Of a stretch of 45,521 bases of DNA, positions 41,588 to 45,521 are shown one piece after another. The stretch is from the NCBI GenBank assembly GCA_964546145.1, contig CAZJIU010000008.1, forward strand, positions 1 through 45,521. Reading direction: 5' to 3'. The position numbers and the translations under genes are program-made. How positions within the stretch are numbered: position 1 is the first letter of the stretch; every line of letters starts with the position of its first letter. Source of the stretch: CAZAKO01 sp964546145. Lineage in GTDB: Bacteria > Fidelibacterota > UBA2242. The notes under the pieces were generated by a model that did no database searches, had not been told where the DNA came from, and was given only the letters and a program-made list of their open reading frames with translations.

Positions 41588-42601
41588 ATGAAAGTGCTAC
41601 GACGTTTTAATTTAATGAGATTGATTGCATTCGCTTTTCTTGCCTTATTCCTAAGTCAATCTGCATCAGCTCAATTTCCCGACAGCCTGGCTCTCTTTGT
41701 TGTTGTCGATGACATCAATCCAAACGCGGCCGAGCAGGCAATTTCTGCAAGACTCGACAATATGGGATTTATCGTTGAGTATGTCGACGACGACTACGTA
41801 ACTGACGGCTCGACTGATGGTATGTCGCTTGTTTTAATTTCAGCTACAGTATCATCTGGAACCGTGTCAGGTAATATGCCGGGGCTCAAAGATCTAGCGA
41901 TTCCAGTCATCAACTGGGAGCCGTTTATCTACGATGCCCTGGGACATCAATCAACCGATGGAGGAGAATTTAACACAACTGAAATCTCACTCATTAATCC
42001 TGATCACCCATTGGCGGCAGGTTTGCCTGATGGAATAGTTACAATCACAACTGCCGAGAAAGGCGTAAGTTATGGGATGCCAGAAGGAGACGTCGCCATT
42101 ATTGCCACCAATATTGATGATGAAACTCAGGTAGTGCTTTTCGGTTACGATGAAGGAGCTGCCATGGCTCCGGACTCGGGCAATGCCCCGGCACGGCGAG
42201 TCGGTACCTTTTTACTCAATGATGCCGCCGATGCGTTGACTGAAGATGGCTGGGCGCTTTTCGACGCCTCGGTCTTGTGGGCTATGAGTTACCAGGAGGA
42301 ACCTATAGATGAAATTAAAATAGGGCTGCCGATTACCAGCAAATTTAACCTCCAGAACAATTACCCGAATCCTTTCAACCAGTCTACTGTTATTACCTAT
42401 TCAATTCCGGTACAAACCGCAGTGAAACTTACAATCTATGATCTCCAGGGTAAACAGGTCGCTACTCTGGTTGATAATTTTCAGGAAAGTGGAACTTATT
42501 CGGTACCCTTCAATGCCCGGTCATTAAGCAGTGGAGTCTATCTGTACAGATTGGATTCGGGATCAGAGGTCATCACTAAAAAGATGATGTTTTTGAAATA
42601 A
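41588..42601 (+). CDS. Secreted protein with amidotransferase-like domain and T9SS sorting domain
   Basis: 337 residues. A signal peptide covers about 1-29 (L-I-A-F-A-F-L-A-L-F-L-S-Q-S-A-S-A-Q). Residues about 33-235 form an alpha/beta domain beginning L-A-L-F-V-V-V-D-D and containing L-V-L-I-S-A-T-V and I-P-V-I-N-W-E-P-F-I-Y-D-A-L-G. It looks like the glutamine-amidotransferase/ThuA-type flavodoxin-like domains of secreted proteins, but no catalytic cysteine is present, so it may bind rather than catalyse. Residues about 255-337 are a T9SS domain (N-L-Q-N-N-Y-P-N-P-F-N-Q, end K-K-M-M-F-L-K). GGAGG is ten bases before the start. Confidence 0.78.
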   Translation: MKVLRRFNLMRLIAFAFLALFLSQSASAQFPDSLALFVVVDDINPNAAEQAISARLDNMGFIVEYVDDDYVTDGSTDGMSLVLISATVSSGTVSGNMPGLKDLAIPVINWEPFIYDALGHQSTDGGEFNTTEISLINPDHPLAAGLPDGIVTITTAEKGVSYGMPEGDVAIIATNIDDETQVVLFGYDEGAAMAPDSGNAPARRVGTFLLNDAADALTEDGWALFDASVLWAMSYQEEPIDEIKIGLPITSKFNLQNNYPNPFNQSTVITYSIPVQTAVKLTIYDLQGKQVATLVDNFQESGTYSVPFNARSLSSGVYLYRLDSGSEVITKKMMFLK

Positions 42602-42683
42602 TAAAATCCACATCTATTTTAAAAACTAGTATTTACTGCACTATTATTTGCCTTTGATCAAACACAAAAAAAGGCAAAGGGTA

Positions 42684-42783
42684 NNNNNNNNNNNNNNNNN
42701 NNNNNNNNNNNNNNNNNNNNNNNNNNNNNNNNNNNNNNNNNNNNNNNNNNNNNNNNNNNNNNNNNNNNNNNNNNNNNNNNNNN
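42684..42783. other. Assembly gap of 100 N
   Basis: A run of exactly 100 N, the conventional length for a scaffold gap of unknown size. It hides the start of the CotH/lamin-tail gene and its upstream region. Confidence 0.95.
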
Positions 42784-44272
42784 CCGGTGGATGATTGTGA
42801 CTGGTGGTACGAGAAGATGGGGCAATCTACCCGCGACGGAGACTATCCCGATTGGATCGAAATTTACAATCCGGGAACTGAATCTATTGATCTAACCGGT
42901 TATGGGCTCACCGATAATCCCACCAATACCTACAAATGGACTTTCCCAAGGGTAACTCTCGCGCCGCAGGCTTATTTGTTAGTATTTGCTTCCGGTAAAG
43001 ATCGAAAGATTCCTAAGGAAGCCGGTGATTATATGCACACCAACTTCAAAATTGAACGGCTCGGTGAAACGATAATACTGACCGATGCCGCTGGCACTAC
43101 CTGTGATTCAATCAATACCGGCGAGATTCCGATTGATTTCTCGCTGGGCAGATATCCCGACGGCGCTCAGAATTGGGTAATTTTTAATCAACCAACTCCT
43201 ACCCAAAGTAACACAACGCCGCCATTCCCGGGCTTTACCGATTCAGTTCAGACATCCCCCCTTGCAGGCTTTTACGCCGGTGCTATATCACTGTCACTCT
43301 CGACCAGCTCGCCAACGGCTGAAATCCGCTATACTCTCAACGGCGACGAGCCGACAATGGAGGCAAATTTATACTCCAATCCCATTTCTATTGTCAACAC
43401 CACAGTTGTCAAGGCAAGAACTTTTGAAAATGGTACTTTGTCCAGCAGATTGCTCACTCGGACCTATTTCATCAATGAAAATTTCAGTATGCCGATAATC
43501 TCGCTGTCCACGCCGCCCGCCAATCTATGGGATGAAAAATTTGGAATTTATGTCCCGGGAAAAAATGCTGATGAAGATAACCGCGTGGCTAATTACTGGC
43601 AGGATTGGGAAAGACCGGCACATGTGGAGTTTTATGAACCGAATGGCTCACTGGGATTCAGCATTGATGCCGGAATTAAAATCTTCGGCTGGGGGTGTCG
43701 TGGTTATGAATTAAAGGCTATGTCAATAATGATTCGAGATAGATACGGCTTAGAAAAACTCCATTACCCACTGTTCCCAAATTTTCCGCTAACCGAGTTC
43801 AGCGCTTTTATTTTACGCGCGGCGGGCAATGACTGGCAGGGAACCTATTTTCGCGATGCTCTTGCCACAAGTCTATTCAAAGGAAAAAACCTGGATGTCC
43901 AGGCTTTTCGCCCGGCAATTGTTTTCATCAATGGTGAGTATTGGGGAATTCACAATATCAGGGAAAAACTCAACGAAGATTATCTGGCGGACCATCATGG
44001 GGTTGACAAAGATAATTTAGATATAATCAGCCGCTACTGGCGCCGGACTTACCCGGTAATCATCGAGGGAGATGATCAGGCTTATTTGGACCTGGAAGAT
44101 TATTTGGAAAGACATAATTTGAGTAATCCCGAATATTACGAGTATATCAAAACTATAATCGATGTGGATAATTATCTAGACTACTGTGTCACCGAAATTT
44201 ATGTCGCTAATTATGACTGGCCGGGTAACAATAATAAATGTTGGCGGACGAGAACGCCAAACGGCAAGTGGC
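42784..44272 (+). CDS. CotH kinase/lamin-tail surface protein, N-terminal part (start lost in gap)
   Basis: Open from the first base after the gap, 496 codons plus one base. It begins inside a lamin-tail domain (P-D-W-I-E-I-Y-N-P-G ... Y-L-L-V-F-A-S-G-K). A chitobiase/FN3-type segment follows (I-R-Y-T-L-N-G-D-E-P-T). A CotH kinase domain then starts near 43480: L-R-A-A-G-N-D-W-Q-G-T-Y-F-R-D, I-N-G-E-Y-W-G-I-H-N-I-R-E-K, and Y-V-A-N-Y-D-W-P-G-N-N-N-K. CotH phosphorylates spore coat proteins in Bacillus; in secreted FCB proteins the target is unknown. The GTG at 42787 is not the true start, since the lamin-tail fold is already under way. Confidence 0.88.
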
Positions 44273-44372
44273 NNNNNNNNNNNNNNNNNNNNNNNNNNNN
44301 NNNNNNNNNNNNNNNNNNNNNNNNNNNNNNNNNNNNNNNNNNNNNNNNNNNNNNNNNNNNNNNNNNNNNNNN
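44273..44372. other. Assembly gap of 100 N inside the CotH gene
   Basis: A second run of exactly 100 N. The reading frame before it (one base left over at 44272) and after it (frame starting 44373) join only if the true missing length leaves remainder 2 on division by 3, so 100 cannot be the real size if this is one gene. Confidence 0.95.
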
Positions 44373-45521
44373 AAATTGTTTGAGAGCGAACAATTCCGAA
44401 ACGATTTTATCAACCGTTCAGCTGACTGTATGAATACAATTTTCGTCACGGATACAGTACTTTCGAAAATCGAACAAATGAAGCGGCTATTCGAGCCTGA
44501 AATGGAACGCCACATCGGTAAATGGGGATCGTATGTCGGAACCCTGACCTCAATGCCCGATTGGGAGAATAATATCGAAGTGTTGCGGGATTTTGCCCAA
44601 AAGCGTGCACCTGAAATGCGTAAGCATATATGTAATAAGTTCAACTTGAAGGGCTGGAAAGAGCTCGAACTTAATATCTCCGAAGATGGTGCCGGGATAA
44701 TCAAACTCAATTCTATTATTATAGATCAATTTCCCTGGCAGGGTGATTACTTTTTAGAAATCCCGATTACCCTGTCGGCTTTACCCAATTCCGGCTACCG
44801 GTTTAGCCATTGGGCTGGAACATCTTCAGCAGACTCCCTATCCCGAACGATTATAGTTAAACTTACAGAAGCCCTCTCCGTAATGGCGCATTTCGAAAAG
44901 AATGAAAATTCATCAAACGAGATTGTGATCAACGAAATCAATTACAACTCGGCACCGGACTTCGATCCCGAAGACTGGATCGAGTTGTATAATCCCAAAG
45001 GTGACGAACTTGACATTTCGGGCTGGATTATCAAGGATAAAAACGATTTGCATGAATTTAGCATTCCCGAAAATACAATCATTCCGACCGACGGCTATTA
45101 TATCCTTTGCCGCGATATAACGGTATTTCATCAATTTTTTCCCAATGTGAAAAGTTACTCTGGTAACTTAGATTTTGGGCTGGATAACAATGAAGAGTCA
45201 ATCCGGATTTTCGACAATCATGGTACACTCTGTGATTCAGTCTCCTACCGTAATGTTAATCCCTGGCCCAAGGAACCCGATGGTCATGGTCCTACTCTTG
45301 CGCTACGCGCCCCAAATCTGGACAACTCAACACCCAAAAATTGGGGTTCATCCCTGGGCTATGGCTCTCCTGGTGCAATCAATGACTTGAATGACTATAA
45401 TTCTACTACTGAAGAAAAAACTCCTTATTCATTCTCATTGAGTCAAAATTATCCTAATCCGTTTAATAGTTATACTACAATAGAATACTCCCTGCCAGCC
45501 TCAGGTAGAGTAAAACTCTCT
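44373..45521 (+). CDS. CotH kinase/lamin-tail surface protein, C-terminal part (cut by window end)
   Basis: Open for exactly 383 codons to the last base. It starts in the end of a CotH domain (F-R-N-D-F-I-N-R-S-A-D-C-M-N-T). A beta domain then includes A-L-P-N-S-G-Y-R-F-S-H-W and V-M-A-H-F-E-K, a bacterial repeat-type domain. A second lamin-tail domain follows (I-V-I-N-E-I-N-Y-N ... D-W-I-E-L-Y-N-P-K). The start of a T9SS domain (L-S-Q-N-Y-P-N-P-F-N-S-Y-T-T-I-E-Y) runs off the window. Together with the upstream part this is one large cell-surface protein of about 900 residues or more. Confidence 0.85.

Noticed and set aside
1..45521. CRISPR array, insertion sequence, prophage or integrase
   Set aside because: No evenly spaced repeats, transposase, phage structural gene or recombinase was found on either strand.

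Overview
The window is a bacterial chromosome segment, probably scaffolded metagenome sequence: two runs of exactly 100 N break it near the right end. Six proteins on it carry or probably carry a C-terminal type IX secretion (T9SS) type domain, in several cases starting with the N-Y-P-N-P-F-N motif. That motif, class II B12-dependent ribonucleotide reductase, a YbeY with the Bacteroidota-like third ligand and an archaeal-type homocysteine cassette point to an anaerobic or microaerophilic member of the FCB group outside Bacteroidota proper (Marinimicrobia, KSB1, Calditrichota, Cloacimonadota or a relative). Clear sigma70-type promoters (TTGAC-N17-TATATT) and frequent AGGAG ribosome binding sites agree, since Bacteroidota usually lack both. 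The phylum is inference; no rRNA is present.

Layout. 1-1056: the end of a lamin-tail/T9SS protein and an alkyltransferase-like DNA repair protein. 1188-10638: a sulfur/selenium/cofactor run on the plus strand: Rrf2 regulator, cysK, a three-gene homocysteine module (DUF39 protein, NIL-ferredoxin, UPF0280), cysE, nadC, a cysteine desulfurase-SelD fusion, an unknown protein and thiamine pyrophosphokinase. 11043-18834: tRNA-Val, a zinc-ribbon coiled-coil protein, the RNase P RNA, recJ, fabH, pgpH, ybeY and mazG. 18928-19110: a 6S RNA candidate behind a near-consensus promoter. 19124-24146: a minus-strand block of yigZ, a secreted metalloprotease, der, a PDZ-radical SAM protein and tRNA-Gly. 24435-29768: nrdJ behind a near-perfect promoter with its own terminator, then a GNAT enzyme, a small membrane protein, a CpXC protein, a GDPD and a lipoprotein. 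29990-30594: a VapBC toxin-antitoxin pair with an operator. 30725-36866: a minus-strand cluster with a PEPCK/HprK-fold protein, two diacylglycerol-kinase-family proteins flanking murB, a double GNAT protein and a small membrane protein. 37155-38503: cobO and pheA. 38571-39608: a zinc alcohol dehydrogenase. 39840-45521: a cell-surface locus of three T9SS-type secreted proteins, the last a CotH-kinase/lamin-tail protein broken by gaps and by the window end.

How it fits together. CysE and CysK make cysteine from serine and sulfide. The DUF39/NIL-ferredoxin/UPF0280 module probably carries sulfide sulfur onto aspartate semialdehyde to give homocysteine. The desulfurase-SelD fusion would take sulfur or selenium off (seleno)cysteine and pass selenium to selenophosphate. 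An Rrf2 protein with three cysteines sits at the head and may read Fe-S or cysteine status. NrdJ needs adenosylcobalamin, and a corrinoid adenosyltransferase (cobO) is encoded 10 kb away. No CRISPR array, prophage, insertion sequence or integrase was seen.
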